This document shows, in pieces, positions 1-9,302 of a stretch of 64,000 bases of DNA; within the stretch, counting starts at the first letter, position 1; each line of letters begins with the position of its first letter. Both the position numbers and the translations under genes were made by a program. The notes beneath the pieces were generated by a model. It made no database searches. It was not told the origin of the DNA and worked only from the letters and a program-made list of their open reading frames with translations. Origin of the DNA: Nautilus pompilius (taxonomy: Eukaryota; Mollusca; Cephalopoda; Nautilida; Nautilidae); assembly GCA_018389105.1 (NCBI GenBank), contig JACATO010001143.1:521425-585424 (forward strand), written 5' to 3'.

Positions 1-358
1 TTGGCTGACAAAACAAAATTAGTCAGAAATAAAATTTATGCACCAGGTTTATTTCTTTTGTAAGTTTTGAACAATGGTGTTTGTATATGTGTATGTGACT
101 TAAAATTATGGGTGGTTTGTCATGCAAAATTTTAATATTCAAAGATTGGGAACAATCAAAATGACCATCCTTCAGAAAGTACAATGAAGGATTTTCATAA
201 ATTTGATTAGATAAAATAAGGAAGATGCACCAAAATTCATACTAATTTTGGAAAAACATGAAGGTAACTTTTAATGTATATAATAGATTGGCTTCATGCT
301 TTCTCATTTCTTGATATGAATATTTTGAGATATAATGTGTTGAAACATTTCCATTTAG
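1..358. other. AT-rich flank or intron upstream of first visible exon
   Basis: AT-rich sequence with no convincing coding region, RNA gene or repeat. It ends in TTTCCATTTAG, a plausible splice acceptor for the candidate exon that follows, so it is probably intron of the same gene. Confidence 0.4.
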
Positions 359-512
359 GTTCATGACTGTAGCCAACCTTTGGCTTGGAAGGCTGGCTTC
401 CCATGTACTGTTGTTGTCAACTGTTCTCTGCAGAATATAATTAGAATGGTGATGGCTCTGAAGAATGGGCTTTTATTATTGGAGGAAGGTCTGATTGTCA
501 GCTCCATTATAT
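359..512 (+). CDS. HLCS: Candidate upstream (N-terminal) exon of HLCS
   Basis: Open 154-nt segment between an acceptor (CATTTAG) and a donor (GTAAGT). It reads VHDCSQPLAWKAGFPCTVVV and continues through CSLQNII and MALKNGLLLLEEG. The profile is hydrophobic, with two cysteines about 14 residues apart. Phase supports it: it leaves one base, T, and the next exon supplies CT, giving a serine codon with no frame break. With this exon the nine exons sum to 2169 nt, exactly 723 codons including the stop. It has no obvious start methionine, so earlier exons are expected. I do not recognise the peptide as a conserved HLCS segment with certainty. It could be a chance ORF, but two matching splice sites plus the right phase make that less likely. 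Confidence 0.55.
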
Positions 513-1722
513 GTAAGTTAAAAGTCTCTTTTGAATTGTATGATTTGCTTCATATTTATTGAGGAGGATACATGAAATCGCTGAACAACTGCAGGGGTTC
601 AGTACATTTGCTGAGATACGTGATCTTTGTGAAAGTTCAGGTGAATGGGAGCTTATTTTTCAGCACTTTTATGCATAGTAATGTCTTCCCTTTAGAACAG
701 GAGCCTTCAAACCCTGCAGAATTTTTTGTGCACAAGAATTTGTGAAGAGGATGGAATGACTTTAGTTCTGCTATATTAGCATTCTGAAAAATAAGTCTTT
801 TATTGTCCCCTTAAAGTCTGTGAAGACTTTTTCCATAAACAGTAAAGATGCAGTCCTTAGCATTGGACTTGTCTTGTACTGTTCATCAATGTCTGACAGA
901 GACTTGTGGCAGTGTAGATTAGCAGCTTGCATCTGATTTTATAGTCTGGTTAGAGATACAGGTCTTATGGACCTGCTTCATTTTACTCTAGATGGAACAT
1001 GCTGAGATGGTGCTGTTACATTGAACCAGTTCATTGACGTAGCAGTTATTTGTGACAGTCATTGGCGCTGTAGTTTCCTTTGCCAGGTCTTTCATGAATT
1101 GAAATGGCCTCTCTAACACCATTACATCAAATTTAGCACTCAGATCCATCTTTCTGCTGGCTAGGTATCACTGCTCATCAGTATGTTGCTATTGATTACT
1201 AAGAACCAAATGCAGCACATGAAGCAAAAGAATTATCACCTGACTCAAGCCTTTGGTTAACAAAGGTTAAAGGATCATGGTGACCAAGGCAACTGTAAAT
1301 AGTTGCACAAGGGATTTACTTCAGAATGTCTCAATGTTGTTTTATTCATTGTGTAATCCCTATCCTAAGAATGTCATTACAGATTAGATTTATTCCATTA
1401 GAAGCCATTGTCCTCAATAAACTGTTAATGAGCACATGACGGTTTTACTTTTCTTTTTCATGATATATACAAATGATAAGCAAGCACTGATGGAATTCTT
1501 TGATGTTTGTGAATAAAGGTTATGGAAACTTACAACAAATTTTGTACACCAGAGGGATGTGGTTATGCGAAGAAGTAAATTTACTTTTCAATGTTTGTCA
1601 AAAAGTGTACAATTTTTTTTTTCTGATTAGATTAGGTGCATGCAAAACTTAATCATCATACAGTAAATTCTTCTTAATAAGTATTTATTTTCAAAAATTA
1701 ATTTTATTCTTACCTGCTTCAG
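513..1722 (+). other. HLCS: HLCS intron containing a decayed Tc1-like copy
   Basis: Non-coding, starting GTAAGT and ending CTTCAG. About half of it (836-1440) resembles the Tc1-like relic in the intron at 4456-6279. The rest is AT-rich with no other structure seen. Confidence 0.55.
836..1440 (-). mobile_element. Decayed Tc1/mariner-like element, copy 1
   Basis: This stretch aligns by eye, in the same order and orientation, with 5700-6170. Shared blocks include the ATGGAACATG(C/T)TGAGAT segment (about 990 and 5778), AATTTAGCACTCAG-like sequence, a CACCTGAC block (1238 and 5979) and TGTT(T)TATTCATTGTG (about 1336 and 6082). The second copy carries readable Tc1 transposase pieces on the minus strand, so this copy is assigned to the same family and strand. 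No intact reading frame remains. Ends are approximate. Confidence 0.5.
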
Positions 1723-2552
1723 CTTTAAGTACTGTAGGGAGCGCCTCAAATCTGCTGCTGCGACAGTCGATTAGAAGTTCTGCAAGACATCACACCGACA
1801 GCGATTCCAGCCAAGGGGTTGATGACTTGGATCTGTGTTGTCGTTCAAACGAGTCTCTTGCTTCAGCCTGTGAGACTGAAGATGACCCAAACCAAAGGTT
1901 ACAGGAGGACACTGTTACTGACACTGAATGTACAGAATCTGAATTAGATGATGCTGGTGCAGGGGAGACAATAAGTGATGACATGGATGTTGATTCAGCA
2001 GGAGCAGATGGACTTGGTACACGTGTTTTCGGGAGACACTCTGCCAAACCCCCAAATGTTCTTGTATATTGTGGCAAGAAGGATTCTGTTCGGAAGTTCA
2101 ATGAGCTGAGGGGCATCCTGGAGCAGTGTTTGAACATGGATCGGTATTTGATTTACCATCTAAAGCATAACCGTGTTCACAGTGACCCTTGGATCGACAA
2201 CACTGAACTCTTAGTGCTTTCGTGTGACAACTTATATGACGGGGTAGACCAGGCTGCACTGCAGTTCTTCCATAAGGGTGGCAAACTGATCAGTTTTGGA
2301 AGCTCTTTGGATGTGCACTTCCTAGATAAAAAATTGCTGTTTTCTACACATGTGGTTCTGCGGTTAGACTATGAGAAGTGGAGCAATGTGGCAGTACTTG
2401 GAGGGCGCCACGTGTATGTCGGCAATGTGAAGCTTCCAGGCTTGACGAAAACCACCATGGCATGGGACAAATCTGTCATGGGATCGTTAATTGTGAAGGT
2501 TAAGAGAAAATTGCCAGACGACAAGGGAACCAGTGCTGCTGTATTTTCACAG
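1723..2552 (+). CDS. HLCS: HLCS exon: biotin-protein ligase N-terminal domain
   Basis: Exon of biotin--protein ligase, the enzyme that activates biotin to biotinyl-5'-AMP and attaches it to lysines of the biotin-dependent carboxylases (pyruvate, propionyl-CoA, methylcrotonyl-CoA and acetyl-CoA carboxylases). The acceptor is CTTCAG at 1717-1722 and the donor CAG|GTAATT. It encodes about 276 residues. First comes a Ser/Arg-rich stretch, then an acidic low-complexity linker (DDPNQRL, ESELDDAGAGE). The conserved BPL N-terminal domain follows, with VLVYCGKKDS, YLIYHLKHNRVHSDPW(I)DN, LLVLSCD and FFHKGGKLISFGSS, matching human HLCS in order (ILLYVG, YILYHL, DPWTDNCLLLV, LSQGGKVLGLSSS). No start codon was chosen, because the frame stays open to the acceptor. 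The frame continues past the donor to a stop at about 2586, so intron retention would truncate the protein. Confidence 0.93.
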
Positions 2553-2714
2553 GTAATTAAGAAAAAAAAAATCAAAATGTTCAATTAGCTCAAAGCCATT
2601 ATATCTTTAAACAGATTTATGAAAATTAAAGTCAATATCATTTTTCTCACAACAATCCATAAATCATACTGTTTCAGTTTTCAAAAGTTTCCAGTCCTCC
2701 TCATCTGATTGTAG

Positions 2715-2894
2715 GTCTATCTAAACAAGGATCCTGCAGACTTTGCGATTGATAAAGAAACATTTACAGCACTGAAGACATCTAATTCAGCACGGTTTGA
2801 AATCCTCACTCACTTGCTCACTGACATAGGATTGGACTGCAGCAAACAGGCCATACCTGCACTTACACCTGCTATCTTGCTTTCACAGAATCTG
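2715..2894 (+). CDS. HLCS: HLCS exon: end of N-terminal region
   Basis: 180-nt phase 0-0 exon between ATTGTAG and GTAATT, with a very short upstream intron (162 nt). It encodes VYLNKDPADFAIDKETFTAL, then SNSARFEILTHLLTDIGLDC and AIPALTPAILLSQNL. Human HLCS has the equivalent order: VHLELPPSS..., a phenylalanine/lysine-rich strand, RRYEVLREILTTLGLSCD and VPALTPLYLLS. This is the linker and helical part between the glutaminase-like N-terminal domain and the catalytic domain. It lies outside the ORFs of 60 or more codons because it is a short internal exon. Confidence 0.92.
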
Positions 2895-4183
2895 GTAATT
2901 ATCTATAATTTACATCCAGGCACTTACATGCAGTGGTACTACTTTTATTATATAAAATTATTTTATTTATAATAGAAATTTATTTAATTGCAATGCTGTT
3001 TTTATTTTTTTTTTACAAAAACAGGTAAATTAATTTCTTGGGTTTTATTATAAGTGACAATTATATCAATGTTCACTTCCTAATTAGCTTTGATATTTAT
3101 ATGGCAAATTACAATTTTGTAGAAACCAAAGAGTTTAGACGTTTTTCATCACCTTATTAGTCATAAGAGAACCAACTAATGAACCAACATTCTGTAGATC
3201 TATCCATGTTGTCATCAGAAGGATTTAGTTCTTGATAGGACCATTTGCCTACCTGTGAACAGGAAAAAGAAATAAATTCAGCAAAACTAGGTTAGTAGCA
3301 TTATAATAAAGCTTGAAACATTTCAGTTTTGAGAGAGAGAGAGAGAGAGAGTTTATCAGATACATCACAACTACATAAACATTTGTTATTTTTTTAAGTG
3401 GTTGACTTTCCAGGTGATTGATTATAAAATTGGAGGTCACTATTTGTTGAGTACTGCATTACTTTTGGCAAAAACACCTAAAAACAGGATATTTTGAGTT
3501 TACTGTAAGTTCAAATTAAGTAAATTTATTATGAATCAAAACACAAACATCAGCAAAGTAGTAATAAAAAAGAAAAAAATGGACATTTTGGCCTTACCGG
3601 ACTCAATGGCAGAAATAAAAGTTTTTGCTGGCATACACACAAATACAAGGTAGACAACCATGGTGGCAGTATGTAGTGCTGCAGACGTTTGCTAGTGTTT
3701 CCAATCTTACACCACAAGGGGCCCAGTGGTTCCAACTTTTGGCAGGTAAATCCCTATTGGAGCTCTTTGTTTCTAAATATGAGAGGAGGAAATGCAGGCA
3801 ACTCGATGGGGAAGAAGAGCAAGAATAAATCACGACAGAGAGCTTTGCCAAACTGAGCCATCCCCCTTTGGCCTTGCTGTTCAGTAGGATGACCATTAAA
3901 CCATCATGGCTATAATGAATATTTTCAGTCTTTAGCCAGAATGTTGAAAAAAAGAAAAGAAAAAGACAGCATTGCCATGATTAATGGAAATACCATAAGT
4001 GGCACCATGAAGCTATGAATTTAGTTTTTTTTTTTTGAGTGCACATTTAAGTGCTGATGAATGTTTGGTTTGACATTTCTCACAATTATCTTTGCCATGT
4101 TGGATGCATCTGACTCTTACACCATTCAAAATAATTGTCATCTCTCTCTCTCTCTCTCTCGTTCATTTCTATTTCTGTTTTAG
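2895..4183 (+). other. HLCS: HLCS intron with simple repeats
   Basis: Intron from GTAATT to TTTTAG. It contains a (GA)n tract at 3331-3351 and a (TC)10 tract at 4141-4160 just before the acceptor, which may act as part of the polypyrimidine tract. A readable ORF at 3625-3828 resembles no known protein. Nothing else is supported. Confidence 0.6.
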
Positions 4184-4455
4184 GAATTGAAGAGAGCTCT
4201 TTTTGAGAACATACTACCCAGACTCCAGGAGGGTGTGCTGAAATCATCAGAAGTCTCTCTGAAGTTTGTTGGTGACAGCCACAGCATCACCGGCTTTGTT
4301 CTTCGAGAAACGCTTCCTGTGATTACCAACGATGACCATTACCCTGTTAAGCATTTCAATGCAGGCACTTACTGGAAGCATCTACGCACAAAGGTTTTAG
4401 GGAGAGTTGTATTGTTTGTTGACATTGTTCCGACAACAATGCCATTACTAAATCA
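4184..4455 (+). CDS. HLCS: HLCS exon: linker into catalytic domain
   Basis: 272-nt exon, acceptor TTTTAG|GAA, donor CA|GTGAGT, ending in phase 2. It encodes ELKRALFENILPRLQEGVLK, then LKFVGDSHSITG, LPVITNDDHYPVKHFNAGTY, and ends KVLGRVVLFVDIVPTTMPLL. The last part corresponds to human QLGKVILFAEVTPTTMRLL, the first strand of the biotin/lipoate-ligase catalytic fold. HFNAGTYWKHLRTK matches human HFNLEIYRQNLQTK. The frame continues correctly into the next exon through a split glutamine codon (CA|A). Confidence 0.94.
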
Positions 4456-6279
4456 GTGAGTTGTGTTGTGTTCTGTTGAGTTTCACTTATTAGAAAATGT
4501 CAGGCATCTTGAAAAAGGGTCTTTTACAAGAGACATGCAGAATGGTGTAGTTTTTCTTTGGGTTAATCTAGTGCGTTGTTTTTTCTCTCAGTGCTAAATG
4601 AAATTCCAGCAAGTTTGTTTAGCTGCTTCAGAACTCACACTATGAAGTGTTTTTTCTATGCTTTTTTTTTTTCTATTCAGGTAGTGGAAATGGCTGATTG
4701 CTTTATAATGAGCAGATTTTTTTAGTTAACGAACCCAGGGTTATTGAGATTTTACTGTAACTGCTAGGTCTCTCTTGGTGCAAGACTACCACAGAACTAC
4801 GTTTCCTCATCATCAGGGTTATCTCCCTTGTAGACATTGGCATCCAACATAATAGTTTTATGAATCTTTTGAGGATAAAACATTTGCACACATTTAAAAC
4901 TTGACCATAAAGTTTGACATTTAAAGTTCGTTTTTGCAATATTTTGAGACTGTTTGATGCAATTAGTAATATGATAATGATAATGATAATGAATAATCAC
5001 TATCTACATATTTTAAAGTCACATGATCTTTGTAGTGCATATGACTTCTCTGACCCGCATTTCATTATTCCAACAACATCTCTCACTGTTCACCCAGACA
5101 TCAGACATGGTCTTGTAACAGTGCATTTCATTCTTCTGTTAAGGCTTGACAAGTTCTGGAATAGTTCCAGAAGCACATGGTAGCTGTGTCTGGAATACTC
5201 ATTCATCCCAGATATGTTCAATATTGTTGAAGTTGGAAGAACAGGCAGGTCCTGGAAGATGTTATCCATTTTTCTCTTGAAGATGATTTATGACTATTCT
5301 TGCATCAAAAGTCCATTGCATTATTGTCCTTGAAGATAAATTGATCACTGTGACTATAGAGAAATGACATAACAACAGGACTGCTGATGATTCATCCAGG
5401 TAGCATTGACCTGTAATGGCTCCATCAAAGAGAATCAGTTCACTTTTGCAGTTGTGTGATATAGCACTCCAGACCAGAACACTACCACTTCTAAAGAAAA
5501 CAGGGTTAGCTGGTATTAAATTGGTTTGGTTGCTGTTAAACCATAAACAACTATCAACACAGTGAAGGTTGCAATTACTCTCATCAAGAAGCTTTGGCTC
5601 CAGTCTGCCAAAGTCCAGGCACAAATTGAGTTCTAGTTTACCCAATTTGTTGCTCTAAAGTGTGTTAGTAATATTAGGGTTGTGTGAAATACTGGACATC
5701 CTGCATGTAGATGGATTAGCAAGTATAGTTGGTGTCTGTAAAGACAGTTTCTCGTAGACCTGCTGCAATTCAGTTTGGATGGAACATGTTGAGATATTGC
5801 TTTTTACACTGCATACCAGGTGCAGCAGCCACATCTACCTATTTTAGGTCTGTATCACAACTATAGCCATGGTGAGTCGTCATCAACACCATGCTTTCGG
5901 TGTTCAGCAACTTTCTTGTGTGTACTTTTGTGACGGGTTTATACTAAATTTGACAATTATTATGCAAACTTGGAATCACCTGACAGAGGTGTGACTTTTG
6001 CAGGTATGCTCCACCAAGAGAGAAAGAGCCACGTGCAGCACTTAATTTATGAGGGGTCTTGTACAAATTATCTTGATATTGTTTTGTTCATTGTGCATGT
6101 ATAAAGAGTCAGATGTGCTTTTTGTTTATTAAGACAGTAACCCAAGAATTTCATAATGAGTAATAAAAACTTTTCTTTTTATTTCCTTTTACAGTAATCT
6201 AACTCATTACAGCAGGTGCTTCACATTTCAGAATATTTTGAGATGACACATTGTTTATGGTCAGTTTCTCTGCTTTCAG
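4456..6279 (+). other. HLCS: HLCS intron containing a Tc1-like relic
   Basis: Intron from GTGAGT to CTTTCAG. Most of its right two thirds (about 5100-6170) is a decayed Tc1-like transposon on the opposite strand. A short (AATGAT)n-like patch at about 4971-4993 is the only other repeat noticed. Confidence 0.6.
5100..6170 (-). mobile_element. Decayed Tc1/mariner-like transposon with transposase remnants, copy 2
   Basis: Minus-strand translation of about 5262-5645 gives Tc1-transposase hallmarks in the expected order: LLDESNCNLH (first catalytic Asp region, family FSDES.FNL), SGSVLVWSAISHNCKSEL (family GGSVMVWG.I) and LILFDGAITGQCYLDE. Further along, FDARIVINHLQEKNG and then NNIEHIWDE (third catalytic region, family PDLNPIEHIWDEL) can be read near 5180-5300. 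Stops and frameshifts separate the pieces, so it cannot encode active transposase. The 5' part (about 5700-6170) matches copy 1 at 836-1440. It sits in an HLCS intron, antisense to the gene. Confidence 0.8.
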
Positions 6280-6347
6280 AATAGCATTGTCAGTCCCTCA
6301 TCATATTGGCCTGATTGCTATTGCAGGACGACAGACAAGTGGAAAAG
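6280..6347 (+). CDS. HLCS: HLCS exon: catalytic domain, RQT.GKG segment
   Basis: 68-nt exon, acceptor CTTTCAG, donor G|GTAAAC. It completes the split codon and encodes IALSVPHHIGLIAIAGRQTS followed by GKG. Human HLCS has MGLIVIAARQTEGKG at this place. The Arg-Gln-Thr and Gly-Lys-Gly residues lead into the biotinyl-AMP binding loop. The exon is too short for an ORF scan and was found from splice sites and homology. Confidence 0.95.
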
Positions 6348-6672
6348 GTAAACAAACAGCTTGTTGTGATAGTTCTTTGCTTCATGTTTATTCTGTCAAA
6401 AATTAAATTTAAATTTTATTATTTTAAATTTAAAATACACACACGCACATGCGCACAGACAGATAGACGTGAGAGACAGAGAAAATAGTAGGATCCCAGG
6501 TCTATACATATTAATTCACATGAAATGAAAGAAAATTTAACTGTCTTAACCATTTTAGGGATCTACGTGCATACAAATTGGCATTTAAAAGTAAAATTCA
6601 CTCCAAACAAGTTACATCATCTCAACATGGAACATCTATTTTTATTCCTGGTTTAACACGTTTTTATTTCAG
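6348..6672 (+). other. HLCS: HLCS intron
   Basis: 325-nt intron, GTAAAC to ATTTCAG, AT-rich, with an ACACACGCACATGCGCACAC-like patch at about 6435. No other feature. Confidence 0.7.
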
Positions 6673-6833
6673 GTCGTGGGGGTAATCGTTGGCTGAGTCC
6701 AGAGGGTTGTGCCATGTTTACCATGCATGTTCATATTAACCTCTTTACCATGCTGGGACAGCACATTGGTTTTCTCCAGCACATTGTTGCTGTGGCTATG
6801 GTGATGAGTGTGCGAACACTGCCTGGATACGAG
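6673..6833 (+). CDS. HLCS: HLCS exon: catalytic GRGGN loop
   Basis: 161-nt exon, acceptor TTTCAG, donor GAG|GTAAGT. It encodes the signature biotin-ligase loop GRGGNRWLSPEGCAMF (human GRGGNVWLSPVGCALS), which closes over biotin and biotinyl-AMP. It continues HINLFTMLGQHIGFLQHIVA and VAMVMSVRTLPGYE, corresponding to human [26 protein letters not shown]. The Val-to-Arg change in GRGGN(V/R)W and Val-to-Glu in SP(V/E)GC are the visible differences within the motif. All motif glycines and the asparagine are kept. Confidence 0.96.
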
Positions 6834-7384
6834 GTAAGTAATCGCATCTGTTGGATAAGTTAACAGAAAAACATTCTTGGTCTTCCAGACTTGGTTTCTA
6901 ATGAGTGCAAATTGCAACTTCAAAGGTTGAGAATTTTTAATAACAAGCTACAACTCAAGAACTGCCATGGGAAATAACTCGTATACGTGTTTTTTTTTTG
7001 ACAAAAAAAAACAAACCATAAAAATTAATTAATTTTGACGAGTTATATATTGATAATTGTGGTTTTTATTTTTTTATTGAATAATAATTATTGATATATG
7101 CATTAAACGATTTTTTGGGGGGTTTTTTGTTGAAAAAACTTCAATGCAAAATTAAAGGGAGACAATTGAAAAGTCAAATTTAGAATTATTTTTGAAGATT
7201 TTAAAAATTTACCATAATTCGATCTTTTAATAAGTTGTATTATAAATAAGTATGATGCATTTATTTGAATGAACGTATGTACTGATATTGATTTTAAAAT
7301 GTGTGTGTGTGTGTGTGTCTCGTTGCAATTCTTATTTATTTTTCTTTCCAATAACTGATTTGCTTACTGTTTGTGATGCTGTAG
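6834..7384 (+). other. HLCS: HLCS intron
   Basis: 551-nt AT-rich intron, GTAAGT to GCTGTAG, with a (TG)n tract at 7301-7318. Nothing else is seen. Confidence 0.7.
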
Positions 7385-7499
7385 GAAATAGATCTACGAA
7401 TCAAGTGGCCAAATGATCTCTACTTTGGTAACAGCATGAAAATTGGGGGCATTCTTGTCACTTGTACAACTACAAGTGATTCTATGGATGCTATGCTGG
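7385..7499 (+). CDS. HLCS: HLCS exon: catalytic KWPND segment
   Basis: 115-nt exon, acceptor GCTGTAG, donor G|GTAAGT. It encodes EIDLRIKWPNDLYFGNSMKI followed by GGILVTCTTTSDSMDAMLG. The KWPND motif carries the catalytic lysine and is present in all biotin protein ligases (human [21 protein letters not shown]). The frame passes to the next exon through a split glycine codon across the 36-kb intron. Confidence 0.96.
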
Positions 7500-7863
7500 G
7501 TAAGTGATCTAGTCATTTACTTATCTTAACAATGTGAGTGAACATTTTATTGTTGTGTTTTGATCCACTCATATTTTAGCTAGCACTCTAAGTCTCAGAT
7601 TTAATTTCAATTTATTTTAATGAAAATTACAAGGAACAAGCTGTGAGGATTTGTACACACATTTCTGGGAATAAAAATAATATCTATCATTAACACAATT
7701 TTAAAACTAATCGTCATTAGTTTCTGTTTGATTTTATTACACCTATTCACAATACTAGTGTTAATATCAACTTATGCTTAGCAATTTTAAAATTTGTGTT
7801 GATCGGTAATTTTCGAAAACTCCATTAACATTGCAGCAACAGTACTTGTAGTAGCTGATTCCT

Positions 7864-7884
7864 TGTGTGTGTGTGTGTGTGTGT
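7864..7884. repeat. (TG)n microsatellite
   Basis: Pure dinucleotide run. Further short (GT)n runs occur at 8281-8294 and 13973-13995. Confidence 0.9.
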
Positions 7885-9283
7885 AACCAGTATATAATAT
7901 AAGCCTGCTGTCAGGTTGTTAAAATCTGTCACCTTAAATCTTGACACATCTGTCTACAGGTATCTGACAGTTTGTATTTATTATAGATTATTTTCTGGTT
8001 GCCTTTAAATGATGTTAACATTTCCATCAGTCCATAATATTTTTATTTTCTATTTCTGGATTCTTGGATTAGGTTAGTGCATTATGCATAAGCTAAGTTA
8101 ATATTCCAAAAATTTAAGTTCAAAATCATTTGTAGTGAGCTAAAACTTGACTTTAATTGACTGGAAATAATGTGAATAACGATCCTATGTAATAATTAAA
8201 AGTTATCTCCCCTGAATTAGAGTTGATTTATTTCCCTTTGGCTATATTTTTGCACCGTATCAAATCGTCTTTTTTAAAGAGTGTGTGTGTGTGTATCATA
8301 TGTTAATCAAAAGCTATGACATTTTTCCCATGAGTGCTTCTGCTGGCAAAGTGTTCTTTAATTTTTTATTTTTTTTTGGTGGTGGTTGTACTAGTGCAAG
8401 TAAAGTGTGTTTAAATGGATGCTCTCTAAACTTTTAGCTCTGCTCAGCCTGAATACAACAATACAACAACATTCAACTTGGTTTGCTGTTTGAATGAATA
8501 AACCTTGAGAAACCTACTGGATGTACCTGTCCTGTACATAGCAGATGTTAATATTTTTTAAATGACTTTCCAGTGTGACCTATAGACAGTATACAATTTT
8601 GAAGTTTAGCAAAATTTTAGTTCTAGTTCTGAGAAGAGTTTGGGAAGTGATGCAGATATTATTCAAGTTCAATAAAACTATGAAAAATTATTAGTGCTGG
8701 CCAGCTCCACTTAGTCAAGTTAAACTAATCTACCGTCACTAGGGTTGTTGGAGAGGGCTGTGCTTTTGGTTAATTATCCTTTATTATCCTCAGCAGTGCA
8801 AGCAATGATGAGACATCACCACACACTGTTTTGCTGACATTTAAGATCAGACCTATAAATAAGTTGTTTTTTTTTTTGTTTTGTTTTGTTTTTCAAAAAA
8901 TAAGAGAACTTAACTTTGCCATTTATAGTAGCAATTTCGAGTCCATTGATTGTAGCAACTTCATAACTTTTTATGGAGGTCAGGGTTTATAGGGTCAAAA
9001 GAGGCATGCAGTGTATTCTTGGAGAAGAACCATTTTGTTCAATCATTATACAGCACTATACAGCAACACTGATTAATTCACTGATCCTGTTCAGCAGAAT
9101 AAAATAAATATAAATACTGATATCATTCGAAAACTTCTTTTATTGATAGTCATGTCTGGTTATTACAAATGCAAATATTGGTATTTCAACACGGTGAAAC
9201 AGCTGTACGTTAGGGCTGGTAAATTGTGCAATAGCAGTACCCATGACAACTGATGTGAGATCAATGCCATGGATTTAAAAAGA

Positions 9284-9302
9284 TTCCCCCCCCCCTCCCC
9301 CT
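9284..9302. repeat. C-rich homopolymer tract
   Basis: Twelve-base C run followed by T and CCCCC. Similar short C or G runs recur across the window (10330, 15121, 16010, 40438, 46970). Confidence 0.7.
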
